From NCBI GenBank assembly GCA_051886215.1, contig JBJEXX010000045.1, positions 1 to 56,908 on the forward strand: a stretch of DNA of 56,908 nt, written 5' to 3'. Of this stretch, positions 42,508 to 50,333 are shown in pieces. Position 1 is the stretch's first letter. Each line of letters starts with the position of its first letter. The stretch is from JBJEXX01 sp051886215. GTDB lineage: Bacteria; Bacillota_I; Bacilli_A; RF39; UBA660. A model generated the notes under the pieces. That model made no database searches. It was not told where the DNA came from and was given only the letters and a program-made list of their open reading frames with translations. The position numbers were made by a program, and so were the translations under genes.

Positions 42508-43874
42508 NNNNNNNNNNNNNNNNNNNNNNNNNNNNNNNNNNNNNNNNNNNNNNNNNNNNNNNNNNNNNNNNNNNNNNNNNNNNNNNNNNNNNNNNNNNNN
42601 NNNNNNNTTTCAACTAATCCTATATCCATAAGTATTTTTATATTTCTTTGAATAGTTCTAATATTAACATCTAACAATCTTGCAAGTGTTTCTTGAGTTA
42701 TAGTTGGTGAATCTAGCATTAATCCAATAATATTGTTTTGTATCTCAGTTAAACTATTATTTTTAATTCCTTTCATATTTGCCTTAAATTTATTTTCATT
42801 AAATTGGAATGTAACTCTTATAAAGTTTGGGAAAAATTCAAATGAATCTTTATTATAACTTTGAAGTATTCTTATTATTCCTGTCCCCATTTGTTCAACT
42901 AAATCTAAATCATTAAAGACTTTCATTAATTCTTTGTTTTTAGGAAGTGAGAACCCTTCTAAAAATTCTTCTTTTGTTGTGCTATCTTGAATTCCACCAT
43001 TTGAAGATATTACTAATCTATCACTGAATATTTCAAATTTAGGAGAATATTCATTAGACCAATCATTATGTACTATTGCGTTAACAACTGCTTCTCTTAC
43101 TGCAATATAATCATACATTTTAATTTCTTTTCTTTCAGGATATTCTATTTTGGTAAAAGTTTTATTTTCAATCTCAAGTTTATTTAAAATATTCTTTGTT
43201 GCTTTAATAATACAACAACTACCAAAGTCTTCATTTTCTATTAAATTAACTGAATTAATCCCATCATACTTGCCAAATCTAATTGAAATAGAATTATTAT
43301 CAGCAAGTAAATAAGCATTGTAGTTATACTTACCATCATCGGTATATAAATCTAATTGTTTTAAAAAATTATTATTTATACTAAAACCTTTTTCTTCATA
43401 ATATATTTTTAATTGACTAAATGTTAAATCTTGTTTAGGTGATACAATATTTTTTAAAGAATTTCTAGTTCTTTTACTAAATTCATTATTTATCATTTCA
43501 TTAGACATAGATTGAATAGAACTGCCAACTCTAATAAAACAACTATCAGGAGTCATTCCCATTCCTTTTAAATAATATGGTCTTTCATTTCCTCTAGCAA
43601 TAATTACTTTAATATATTTTTTATTATCTTTTTCTAATACTATTACATCATAAAGTCCTAACGTAGATGGCATAATATTATCCTTAATTCTATCTTTTAT
43701 AGTTCTTTGAAGTAAATCAATATTACCATTAATTCCAATAATATCTCCTTTATCATTAACACCAATATAAATATTACCGCCATTTGTATTTAAAAATGAT
43801 ATTACTTCTTCTTCAAACTTATCAGTTAGTTTAATTTTAAATTCATTTCTTACATCTTCAATTACGTCTAACAT
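42464..43874 (-). CDS. AlbA_2-type DNA-binding protein with HATPase domain and winged helix (interrupted by gap)
   Basis: Residues from 1 to about 120 form a Schlafen AlbA_2 domain (I-G-V-N-D-K-G-D-I-I-G near 40). Next comes an HATPase_c_4-like region with R-E-A-V-V-N-A-I-V-H-N-D-W near 260, Q-M-G-T-G-I near 335, and a winged helix (T-Q-E-T-L-A-R-L-L-D-V near 395). The 100-N gap lies in the last 20 codons. If the flanking sequence is joined, the protein ends R-T-G-S-T-K-K-G-E-W-I-V-K-N and stops at 42464. Probably a regulator of the divergent HEPN gene, using the repeats at 43890-43957. Confidence 0.82.
42508..42607. other. Assembly gap (100 N)
   Basis: A run of exactly 100 N. Duplicate sequence on both sides suggests a scaffolding gap of unknown, perhaps zero, true length. 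Confidence 0.99.
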
Positions 43875-43889
43875 TTTTACCTCCTAATT

Positions 43890-43957
43890 CTTATGACATA
43901 ATTATATCATGTCGTAAGAAATGTCGCAATAAATGTCATAAGAAAATATCGTAATAA
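43890..43957. promoter_or_regulatory. Tandem 12-bp operator-like repeats in a divergent promoter region
   Basis: Four consecutive units read ATGTCGTAAGAA (43909), ATGTCGCAATAA (43921), ATGTCATAAGAA (43933) and, after one extra base, ATATCGTAATAA (43946). An inverted unit, CTTATGACAT, stands at 43890-43899. The array lies between the AlbA_2 gene and the HEPN gene and is spaced like cooperative repressor sites. Confidence 0.75.
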
Positions 43958-44070
43958 TTTTTACTGATTTTCTAATATTTTTACTAATAATAAAGACTTA
44001 TTTCTTAGTAATTGATATCATATATTTAAACATTTTAATTACTTATTATTATAAGAATGGAGTTGGTAGA

Positions 44071-45177
44071 ATGAAAGATATATTAAAAGATTCAATAAAA
44101 TCTCATTATGAAAACAAAGATTACACAGAAGTTGTAAGAGATGCATTACTATGTTTAACAACTGAAATTCGTAAAAAATCAGATTTAATAGATGACGATG
44201 GAGTGGATTTAATAAATAAAGCATTTTCTGATAAACAACCATTAATAAAAATAAACAAGTTAGAAACAACAACTGATAAAAATAGACACAGAGGAATTAT
44301 GGATTTATCTAAAGGTCTTATTGAGTATTTTAGAAATCCTATGAGTCATTCTAAACAGGAATATTCAAAAAAAGTTGCTGATGCAATATTAGTACTTTTA
44401 GATGAAGTAATACTTGAAGAAATAGTTGACAGTAAAAGTATAAATAGTATAGAAGATTGGTATTTAGAAATAACAAATGAATTGTTTCCAAATACGGAAA
44501 GATATGCAAAAAACTTAGTATCTACTATTCCTAAGAATAAGTACTATGAATTATCAGTAATGCTTTATAAGAATAGAAATAACATACCAAAATTAAAAGA
44601 TAAAATAATCGACGAATTGGTAAATAATTTATCAGAAGAAGAGTTTAAAGATTATTGTGAAGTAATTGAAAGAGACTTATTTGGTAATGTAAATGAAAAA
44701 GAGATAATATCATTATTAAAATTTATTTCTTCAAATATCTGGAAAAAATTATCAGATTTAGCAAAATCAAAAATAGAAGATATGGCATTAGAAGATATTT
44801 CTAAACTATATTTGGATTTTGAATATGATAATGGAGGTTATATGCCATCGGAACAAAAGAATGGATTTATATTAGAAAATTCAATACACATTTTAGAAAA
44901 TTTTAGTAATTTACAGGATATAATCGATATTATAGTAGAAAAAGCAACTATAAATTCGAATGAATTTTTACAAGACTATTTATTTGAAAAATATTTTCTA
45001 ATTATAATTAATAAAACTTCAAAACAACATTATGATTTAATAGATACTATATGTGATAGATTAAAATATTCTAATAATCCTATATGGTATGATACTTTAA
45101 AAAAAATAATAAAACAATTACCTAAAGATAATTATTGGTATTTAAGTTTAGCGGAAAATTTCGGATTAAAATTGTAA
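44071..45177 (+). CDS. TIGR02391 (Ymh-like) HEPN-type protein
   Basis: 368 aa. The first ~110 residues follow the Ymh/TIGR02391 pattern: H-Y-E-N-K-D-Y-T-E-V-V-R-D-A near 12-25, D-G-V-D-L-I-N-K-A-F-S near 47-57, and I-E-Y-F-R-N-P-M-S-H near 84-93. Arg88 and His93 form an R-x4-H pair as in HEPN ribonucleases. The rest is a helical domain with no recognised motif. The likely role is a stress or phage-response nuclease; this is inference. It is divergent from the AlbA_2 regulator, across a repeat array. A candidate small RNA lies just behind it. Confidence 0.75.
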   Translation: MKDILKDSIKSHYENKDYTEVVRDALLCLTTEIRKKSDLIDDDGVDLINKAFSDKQPLIKINKLETTTDKNRHRGIMDLSKGLIEYFRNPMSHSKQEYSKKVADAILVLLDEVILEEIVDSKSINSIEDWYLEITNELFPNTERYAKNLVSTIPKNKYYELSVMLYKNRNNIPKLKDKIIDELVNNLSEEEFKDYCEVIERDLFGNVNEKEIISLLKFISSNIWKKLSDLAKSKIEDMALEDISKLYLDFEYDNGGYMPSEQKNGFILENSIHILENFSNLQDIIDIIVEKATINSNEFLQDYLFEKYFLIIINKTSKQHYDLIDTICDRLKYSNNPIWYDTLKKIIKQLPKDNYWYLSLAENFGLKL

Positions 45178-45247
45178 GAAATAGATCCGTTTGAAGATTT
45201 TATGTAAAAATTTTTTAAATAAAAATTAATATTTTAATATCAAATAG

Positions 45248-45276
45248 TTGAATTACCCAAAATAATATTATATAAT
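45248..45276 (+). promoter_or_regulatory. Promoter of candidate small RNA 1
   Basis: TTGAAT (45248-45253), a 17-bp spacer and TATAAT (45271-45276), with no gene start nearby. Confidence 0.75.
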
Positions 45277-45282
45277 TTATTT

Positions 45283-45376
45283 AGTTGATTTAATCAATCT
45301 TGGGAGTATAAATTTTCGAATATAAGAAAAGTTAAGGCTCCATAATGAAATATGCTCGAACTTTTCGAGTTTTTTA
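45283..45376 (+). ncRNA. Candidate stand-alone small RNA 1, behind the HEPN gene
   Basis: The segment from the predicted transcription start (about 45283) to a terminator hairpin (CTCGAA / TTCGAG, 45355-45369, then T) is about 94 nt. It has no good ribosome binding site; the only short frame starts at 45343. TTGATT-TAATCAA near its 5' end and GGAG / CTCC pieces could pair. A second hairpin follows at 45382. It is not one of the RNA families I know. Confidence 0.55.
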
Positions 45377-45381
45377 ATTAT

Positions 45382-45410
45382 AACTAATTCAGGCTTGGGT
45401 TAGTTTTTTT
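45382..45410 (+). terminator. Second terminator hairpin
   Basis: AACTAA (45382-45387) pairs with TTAGTT (45400-45405), then a T run. It lies 7 bases behind the first terminator. Confidence 0.65.
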
Positions 45411-45544
45411 GTGTTTTAAAAAACTATTCTACTTTATAAAGAAAGGCTGGAACTATTGTAAATATTATTAAGTGAAAAGAAAATATTAATAAAAAAGTAG
45501 CGTTTTTTATATTTTTGTGTTATTATAGGCACCAGGTGATGAAA

Positions 45545-46429
45545 ATGAAAGATTATACTGAAATTAAAGAAGGAGCTATTATTGAAACTGCGGATAGTTG
45601 TAGAAGTAGATTTGTAGTAGTTAAAAATGATAAAAATAATGAAATGTTATATGGTCTATTTATTACTGATTCTATTAAAAATAAAGATGATATAAGATAT
45701 TATAAATATATAATAAAAACCCAAAATAAAGAATATGAAAAATTTATTAAATGTAATGATATAACTGAAATTATGTATTCTAATATTGAACAAATTAATG
45801 GATGTATTGCAAATGATGAATTAGGTAAAGTTATTTCTAAATTATCTTCTATTATTATTGATAAAGATATAGTTTCTTATGATTATTTAAGTAAAAATGT
45901 CCAAAGAGGATGTGTGGGTAATATAAATGGAGAGTATTTCTTGGTTACTAATGTTCAAGGTGACAAATGTAAAGTTTATAGATTTATTTCTCAAACTAAA
46001 GAAGATCAACCTTCTATGAGATTAAATAATAAACAATTTACTGTTTCAAGAAAGGGAACTAATGTTAATAAAAGTGATATAGATTATGTAGTTAAGAGAA
46101 TAGATAAGAATACTATGAAAAAGATAGAAGCTGTTCTGGATAAAAAAGAATATGAATTTGGTGATATTATAAATATTCAAAATTATGGAAAAAAAGTTAT
46201 TTATATTACTACTTTTAATAATGAATTATATTGTTGTGATAAAAATTCATTAGAATTATTCTCTGGTTTTGAAAGAATCCCAGAAAAGAAAATAATTGAT
46301 AAGTGTGATGAGTTAACTAATACAGAGCAAATCAACTTGTTAAAGAAATTGAAAAGATCATTAGATAATAATAGATATATTCCTGAAAATATTCAATCTG
46401 ATATTAAAACTTTAACTAAAAAATTGTAA
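45545..46429 (+). CDS. Uncharacterised protein (294 aa)
   Basis: I recognise no family. The start is ATG 45545, 5 bases after AGGTGA; the ATG at 45539 overlaps that site and the frame opens at 45515. It reads as an all-beta/mixed cytoplasmic protein with two similar halves: G-A-I-I-E-T-A near residues 8-14 and G-D-I-I-N-I-Q-N-Y-G near 211-220. This may mean a duplicated domain of about 130 residues. No membrane segment is seen. It is convergent with the radical SAM gene and they share a terminator. Confidence 0.75.
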   Translation: MKDYTEIKEGAIIETADSCRSRFVVVKNDKNNEMLYGLFITDSIKNKDDIRYYKYIIKTQNKEYEKFIKCNDITEIMYSNIEQINGCIANDELGKVISKLSSIIIDKDIVSYDYLSKNVQRGCVGNINGEYFLVTNVQGDKCKVYRFISQTKEDQPSMRLNNKQFTVSRKGTNVNKSDIDYVVKRIDKNTMKKIEAVLDKKEYEFGDIINIQNYGKKVIYITTFNNELYCCDKNSLELFSGFERIPEKKIIDKCDELTNTEQINLLKKLKRSLDNNRYIPENIQSDIKTLTKKL

Positions 46430-46452
46430 AAAGATGACTTTAGTCATCTTTT
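46429..46452. terminator. Bidirectional terminator
   Basis: AAAAGATGACT (46429-46439) and AGTCATCTTTT (46442-46452) form a perfect stem between convergent genes. Confidence 0.85.
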
Positions 46453-47657
46453 CTTATTTCTATAATATTATAATCCTTATTTTCGTATAGGTTATAATTA
46501 TAATTATTTATATATTTTTCTTTTGTTATAAATAATAAAGTACCTTTATTATTAAGATATTTATATAATTTTTCTATATTATTCTTTTTATCAGTTATAA
46601 TTAGAGATATTTTTCCTTTGTAATTATTTATATCATCTTTCTTTAAAGAAACAATATCATTTATTTTGTTAGTATCTATATATACTTTAGTGTTATTTTT
46701 TATTATTTTATTCTTTATTAAATTAATTCTATTTAAATAGTTATTTCTAAATCCTTGAAAAGTATTTCTTCTTTTTAATTCTTTATCTATATCATTTAAT
46801 AGAGCTACTTTTTTTAAAGTCCAACTAGGTTCTATTAAATCTTCTTTTTTTCCATCTCCAGTTAAACGATGAATTACTATATTTTCATTTAATATTTCTA
46901 ATTGATCACAAACTATATTTACATATTCTTCTTTTTTTAATATATGAAAAGGGTACTTTCTATAATAATTTTCTAATGGTGTGTTTCTTAAAATATGTAA
47001 CATATGTATTTTAATACCTTGAATATCTAAAGTATTTAAATATTTAATAGTATCTAACATCATTTCTTTAGTTTCATTTGGAAGTCCATTAATAATATGA
47101 ATAACAACATTAATATTATTTTTTCTTAATTTTTTAACACATTCATCAAAACATTTTAAATCATGTCCTCTATTAATTAAATTAAGAGTAGAATCATGCA
47201 TACTTTGAAGTCCTAATTCAATTGTAAGATAAGTTCTTTTATTTAAATCTTTTAAATATTCTAAACACTCTTTACTTATTGAATCAGGTCTTGTACCTAT
47301 ATTGATTCCTACAACATTTGGAAAAGTTAATACCTGTTCAAATTTTTCTTTTAATATTTCTACTGGGGCATAGGTATTAGTATTAGCTTGGAAATATGCA
47401 ATATATTTAGTATCTGGCCATTTTTTATTTAAGTTTTCTTTTACATCATTAAATTGTTCTAATAAACTTTTATTTTTATTTCCTGCAAAGTCACCACTTC
47501 CTGCATTAGAACAAAATATACATCCATGTCCATTTTTAAAATTAGGACAACTGAAACCTCCATTTAAACTCACTTTAAATATTCTAGTATTAAACTTTTT
47601 AGTTAACTCATAATTTAATGTATGATATCTTTTATTATCATTATATAAAGCTTTCAT
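46440..47657 (-). CDS. mnmL: TIGR01212 (YtqA/MnmL-type) radical SAM protein with C-terminal extension
   Basis: 405 aa. Radical SAM cluster cysteines appear in C-P-N-F-K-N-G-H-G-C-I-F-C near 37-49, with family elements Q-A-N-T-N-T-Y near 90, I-G-T-R-P-D near 119 and E-L-G-L-Q-S near 148. YtqA is linked to mnm5s2U modification of tRNA, beside the methyltransferase YtqB. The usual family end, R-R-N-T-F-Q-G, falls near 298-304. The remaining 100 residues are extra and look like a small Rossmann or methyltransferase remnant. The start at 47657 follows AGGTGA. Confidence 0.88.
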   Translation of the reverse strand: MKALYNDNKRYHTLNYELTKKFNTRIFKVSLNGGFSCPNFKNGHGCIFCSNAGSGDFAGNKNKSLLEQFNDVKENLNKKWPDTKYIAYFQANTNTYAPVEILKEKFEQVLTFPNVVGINIGTRPDSISKECLEYLKDLNKRTYLTIELGLQSMHDSTLNLINRGHDLKCFDECVKKLRKNNINVVIHIINGLPNETKEMMLDTIKYLNTLDIQGIKIHMLHILRNTPLENYYRKYPFHILKKEEYVNIVCDQLEILNENIVIHRLTGDGKKEDLIEPSWTLKKVALLNDIDKELKRRNTFQGFRNNYLNRINLIKNKIIKNNTKVYIDTNKINDIVSLKKDDINNYKGKISLIITDKKNNIEKLYKYLNNKGTLLFITKEKYINNYNYNLYENKDYNIIEIRKDD

Positions 47658-47703
47658 AATAATCACCTAATATCATTATAGCATGTTTTATAATTGTTTT
47701 TTG

Positions 47704-47712
47704 TGTTATAAT
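47704..47712 (+). promoter_or_regulatory. Extended -10 promoter
   Basis: TGT-TATAAT (TATAAT at 47707-47712), about 15 bases before the start used for the Cys-rich gene. Confidence 0.55.
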
Positions 47713-47727
47713 GAAATAGTGATGTAT

Positions 47728-48306
47728 ATGATAGATGTTTATATAAATGATAGTTGTATGTTTTATGAAAAAGTTAAAAAATATATTAATAAAAAAAAGA
47801 TATTAGTTCATTTTTTATATAAAGATTATGATATTATAGATGATAGTATTTTGAAAAAAAATAAATTTACTAAAGATATTATAGATAAAATAAGATTTAT
47901 CCAGGCTATTAATATAAAAGATAAAGAAAAAAGATATTCTTATATATATGATGTTGTTTGTGATGATTTAGATAAAGATTTTATAAATAAAAATATTTGT
48001 GGTTTTGAAGATAATATATGTATATCTGTGAAGAACCAAAGTCATTGTAAAGAATCTAAAAATGGTTGTTGTTATGGTAGAAAAAGGGGATTATGTAAAA
48101 ATTTTTATGATGGTAAGTGTAATATTAAATCTATTTCTTGTAAATTATTCACTTGTAGATATTTAAGAAAAAATAAAATAAAATACAAAATAAATGATAT
48201 ACCATTATTAAGATATTTCTTTAATATTAGACAAAAGTTTATCTTAGATACTTCAATATTTAAAGATAAAGATGAGATATTAGAGTTATTACTTAAAAAT
48301 AGATAG
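47728..48306 (+). CDS. Cysteine-rich protein, probable metal or Fe-S binder
   Basis: 192 aa. About residues 95-155 hold 12 Cys, with C-G-F-E-D-N-I-C, H-C-K-E-S-K-N-G-C-C-Y-G, G-L-C-K-N, G-K-C-N and C-K-L-F-T-C. This C-C-Y-G...C-K-L-F-x-C layout suggests binding of several metal ions or Fe-S clusters. The family is not recognised. The frame opens at 47683, but the -10 box at 47707 makes the start at 47728 (or 47722) more likely. It forms an operon with the Nudix-like gene 8 bases downstream. Confidence 0.72.
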   Translation: MIDVYINDSCMFYEKVKKYINKKKILVHFLYKDYDIIDDSILKKNKFTKDIIDKIRFIQAINIKDKEKRYSYIYDVVCDDLDKDFINKNICGFEDNICISVKNQSHCKESKNGCCYGRKRGLCKNFYDGKCNIKSISCKLFTCRYLRKNKIKYKINDIPLLRYFFNIRQKFILDTSIFKDKDEILELLLKNR

Positions 48307-48314
48307 GAGATAAT

Positions 48315-48674
48315 ATGGAATTAAAAATAAAATTATTTGGAATATTAGTAAATGATAAAGATGAAATATTATTAAAAAAAGAAGATTATTCTTTGCCAGG
48401 TGATGATATTATTGTTGGATGTGATTTAATTAGTTCTATTAAAAAAATAATAAAAGAAAAAACTAATATTAATTTGATTGATATTATCTTGTTTGATGAG
48501 GTTAGTTTAATAGAAGAAGATACTCATACTTTGGCTTTGTTTTATATTGGAACTTTTTATAAAGATGAAATATTAAGAATAAATCAAGTATATAAATGGT
48601 GTAAATTAAGAAAATTAGATTTAGAAAAAGTAGATTATTTTACGAAATTTGTAATTAGACAGATATTAGATTAA
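48315..48674 (+). CDS. Nudix-fold protein with degenerate Nudix box
   Basis: 119 aa. The fold can be followed (L-F-G-I-L-V-N-D-K-D-E-I-L-L near the start and S-L-P-G-D-D near 27). The Nudix box region keeps the first Gly but loses the catalytic R-E-x-x-E-E, reading K-K-I-I-K-E-K-T. It is thus probably not a hydrolase, and could be a regulator or binder. It follows the Cys-rich gene in the same operon; a terminator overlaps its end. Confidence 0.68.
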   Translation: MELKIKLFGILVNDKDEILLKKEDYSLPGDDIIVGCDLISSIKKIIKEKTNINLIDIILFDEVSLIEEDTHTLALFYIGTFYKDEILRINQVYKWCKLRKLDLEKVDYFTKFVIRQILD

Positions 48675-48694
48675 TAAATATCTGTTTTATTTTA
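48660..48694 (+). terminator. Intrinsic terminator
   Basis: CAGATATT (48660-48667) and AATATCTG (48677-48684) form a stem over the Nudix-like stop, then T. Confidence 0.8.
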
Positions 48695-48742
48695 CAAAAA
48701 TTAAATTTAATATTATAATTATTATAGAGAATAGGTGATTAT

Positions 48743-48886
48743 ATGTTTATAGATCAAGATCTGAGTTTAGATGAAAAAATAGAATATTTCATTAAGTTAT
48801 ATGAAATAGAAACTAATGAAAAAACTAAAATAATTATTTTAGAAGAATTAGATAAACTTTATAAGGAGAGTAAAGGTTATGCTTAA
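48743..48886 (+). CDS. Short acidic protein before the metallopeptidase gene (47 aa)
   Basis: ATAGGTGATTAT places a ribosome binding site before the ATG. The protein is an acidic helix (D-L-S-L-D-E-K-I-E, E-L-D-K-L-Y). It overlaps the next gene by 8 bases, so expression is probably coupled. No family is known. It may be a partner or inhibitor of the metallopeptidase. Confidence 0.6.
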   Translation: MFIDQDLSLDEKIEYFIKLYEIETNEKTKIIILEELDKLYKESKGYA

Positions 48887-50324
48887 ATATGATTCTAAAA
48901 ATACTTTTAACGTAATTAAAGATAAGATTATAGAAGATGTTTCGGTCATAAATAATTTTAATTGTCCTCTTTCTGAATGTGGAAATGATAAATTAGATGC
49001 TTATGGTAATTGTACTGTTTGTGGATATAGTGATGATAGAATTCAAAATAGTTTAACAGATTTAGAAATATCTATTATAAAATTAAATGAGTATTTTAAG
49101 AATGGTATAAAGAGAAGTTATGATTTTTTAGATAAATTATATTCTCTTAAAGATATAAACATAGATTTTGTTAATGATTTTTTAAAAAAACTTGATTATG
49201 AAAATATTAGAAATCAAGAACTTTCTCTTTTCAAAAGTAAATTTCAAGATAATACTTTAAGTAATGAAGAAATTAGAAGATTAGAATCTTTAATTTTAAC
49301 TAACGATAATTTAAAACAAGATGATATTGATATATTAACTAAATTAGTTTTTACAAATAATATTTCTAAAGCTGGTTTTAGAAAGTTTGTACTTTTATTT
49401 ACGCAAAATGAGGCTTTAAAAAATAATATAGATTTAAATAGTGTTAAATATGGACAAACTGAAAAAGGACATGATGCAGATACTTATGGAACTGATGTTA
49501 TTTTTTCAAAAGAATCTATAGATAGAATATATGATCTTTATGAATTGGATAGTGTGTTTATGCTTATTTATCATGAATTATTTCATGTTAGGCAAAATAA
49601 TGATTTAAATAATGGAGTCATTAATCCTAGAACTTGTAAATATATATATGATCTTTTGATTAGAAATAATGATAAAGATTTTTATGAAGACAACTATAGT
49701 TTAATTAATCAAGAAATAGATGCTGAAATGATGGCTTATATTTATACTAAGAGATTAAAGGATAAATTTGGAATAGAGTATGAAAATAATATTTTGAAGT
49801 CTCAAATAAAAAAAGAATTAGAACTTACTAAGGTTGAGGGGAGAAGATTAGCTAATTATATAAGTGATTACCATGGTTTAGTTTTTAATCAAGTTGTGGC
49901 TCATCCTGAGTATTTAGAACAATATCCAGTGTTACAAATTGAGTTTAAAATAGTTGATGGTGTTGTTTGTAGGAGATCACAAGAAGAAGTACAAAAAGAA
50001 ATAGATTTATATAATGAAGAAAAAAATGAATTATTAGAATTAAAACAATTATATAATATAGATAGTTTTAAAGATTTATTTATAGATTCTAGAACTAAAG
50101 ATATTATTAATAATAAGGGTCTTTCTTATCAAAAATTTTATAACGACAGTAATATAAATAAGATAAGATTAGGTATTATAGATTTTTATGATTCTTTAAA
50201 TAAGAATAATAGTTTTAAAAATCAAAAATCTAGAGGGTATTCTTCTATAGCTATTTTAGTATTATCAATTATTGCGATTGTATTACTATTGATTTTTATT
50301 ATATTGGTTATAAGTGTTAGGTAG
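48879..50324 (+). CDS. Tail-anchored zinc metallopeptidase-like protein
   Basis: 481 aa. It begins with a zinc ribbon (C-P-L-S-E-C-G-N and C-T-V-C-G-Y, residues 29-50). The metal site H-E-L-F-H is at 232-236, with a possible third ligand Glu279 or Glu283 in Q-E-I-D-A-E. A single hydrophobic helix close to the C-terminus (about 457-478) would anchor it with the bulk in the cytoplasm. HExxH plus a distal Glu is the gluzincin arrangement. The substrate is unknown. GGAGAGTAAAGG precedes the ATG. It is followed after 9 bases by a gene of unknown function. Confidence 0.75.
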   Translation: MLKYDSKNTFNVIKDKIIEDVSVINNFNCPLSECGNDKLDAYGNCTVCGYSDDRIQNSLTDLEISIIKLNEYFKNGIKRSYDFLDKLYSLKDINIDFVNDFLKKLDYENIRNQELSLFKSKFQDNTLSNEEIRRLESLILTNDNLKQDDIDILTKLVFTNNISKAGFRKFVLLFTQNEALKNNIDLNSVKYGQTEKGHDADTYGTDVIFSKESIDRIYDLYELDSVFMLIYHELFHVRQNNDLNNGVINPRTCKYIYDLLIRNNDKDFYEDNYSLINQEIDAEMMAYIYTKRLKDKFGIEYENNILKSQIKKELELTKVEGRRLANYISDYHGLVFNQVVAHPEYLEQYPVLQIEFKIVDGVVCRRSQEEVQKEIDLYNEEKNELLELKQLYNIDSFKDLFIDSRTKDIINNKGLSYQKFYNDSNINKIRLGIIDFYDSLNKNNSFKNQKSRGYSSIAILVLSIIAIVLLLIFIILVISVR

Positions 50325-50333
50325 GTAGATAAT

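Noticed and set aside
42392..42631. Plus-strand gene across the assembly gap
   Set aside because: It is opposite the AlbA_2 gene, includes the N run and has no ribosome binding site.
43890..43957. CRISPR array
   Set aside because: The units are 12 bp with no spacers between them, so they are operator-like repeats. No CRISPR repeat-spacer pattern or cas gene was seen anywhere in the window.
45343..45375. Ten-codon peptide inside candidate small RNA 1
   Set aside because: The ATG has no ribosome binding site and the frame ends in the terminator hairpin.
40057..45410. tRNA-Gly attachment site with a downstream direct repeat
   Set aside because: I found no copy of the tRNA 3' end further right in the window, so the island boundary cannot be fixed.
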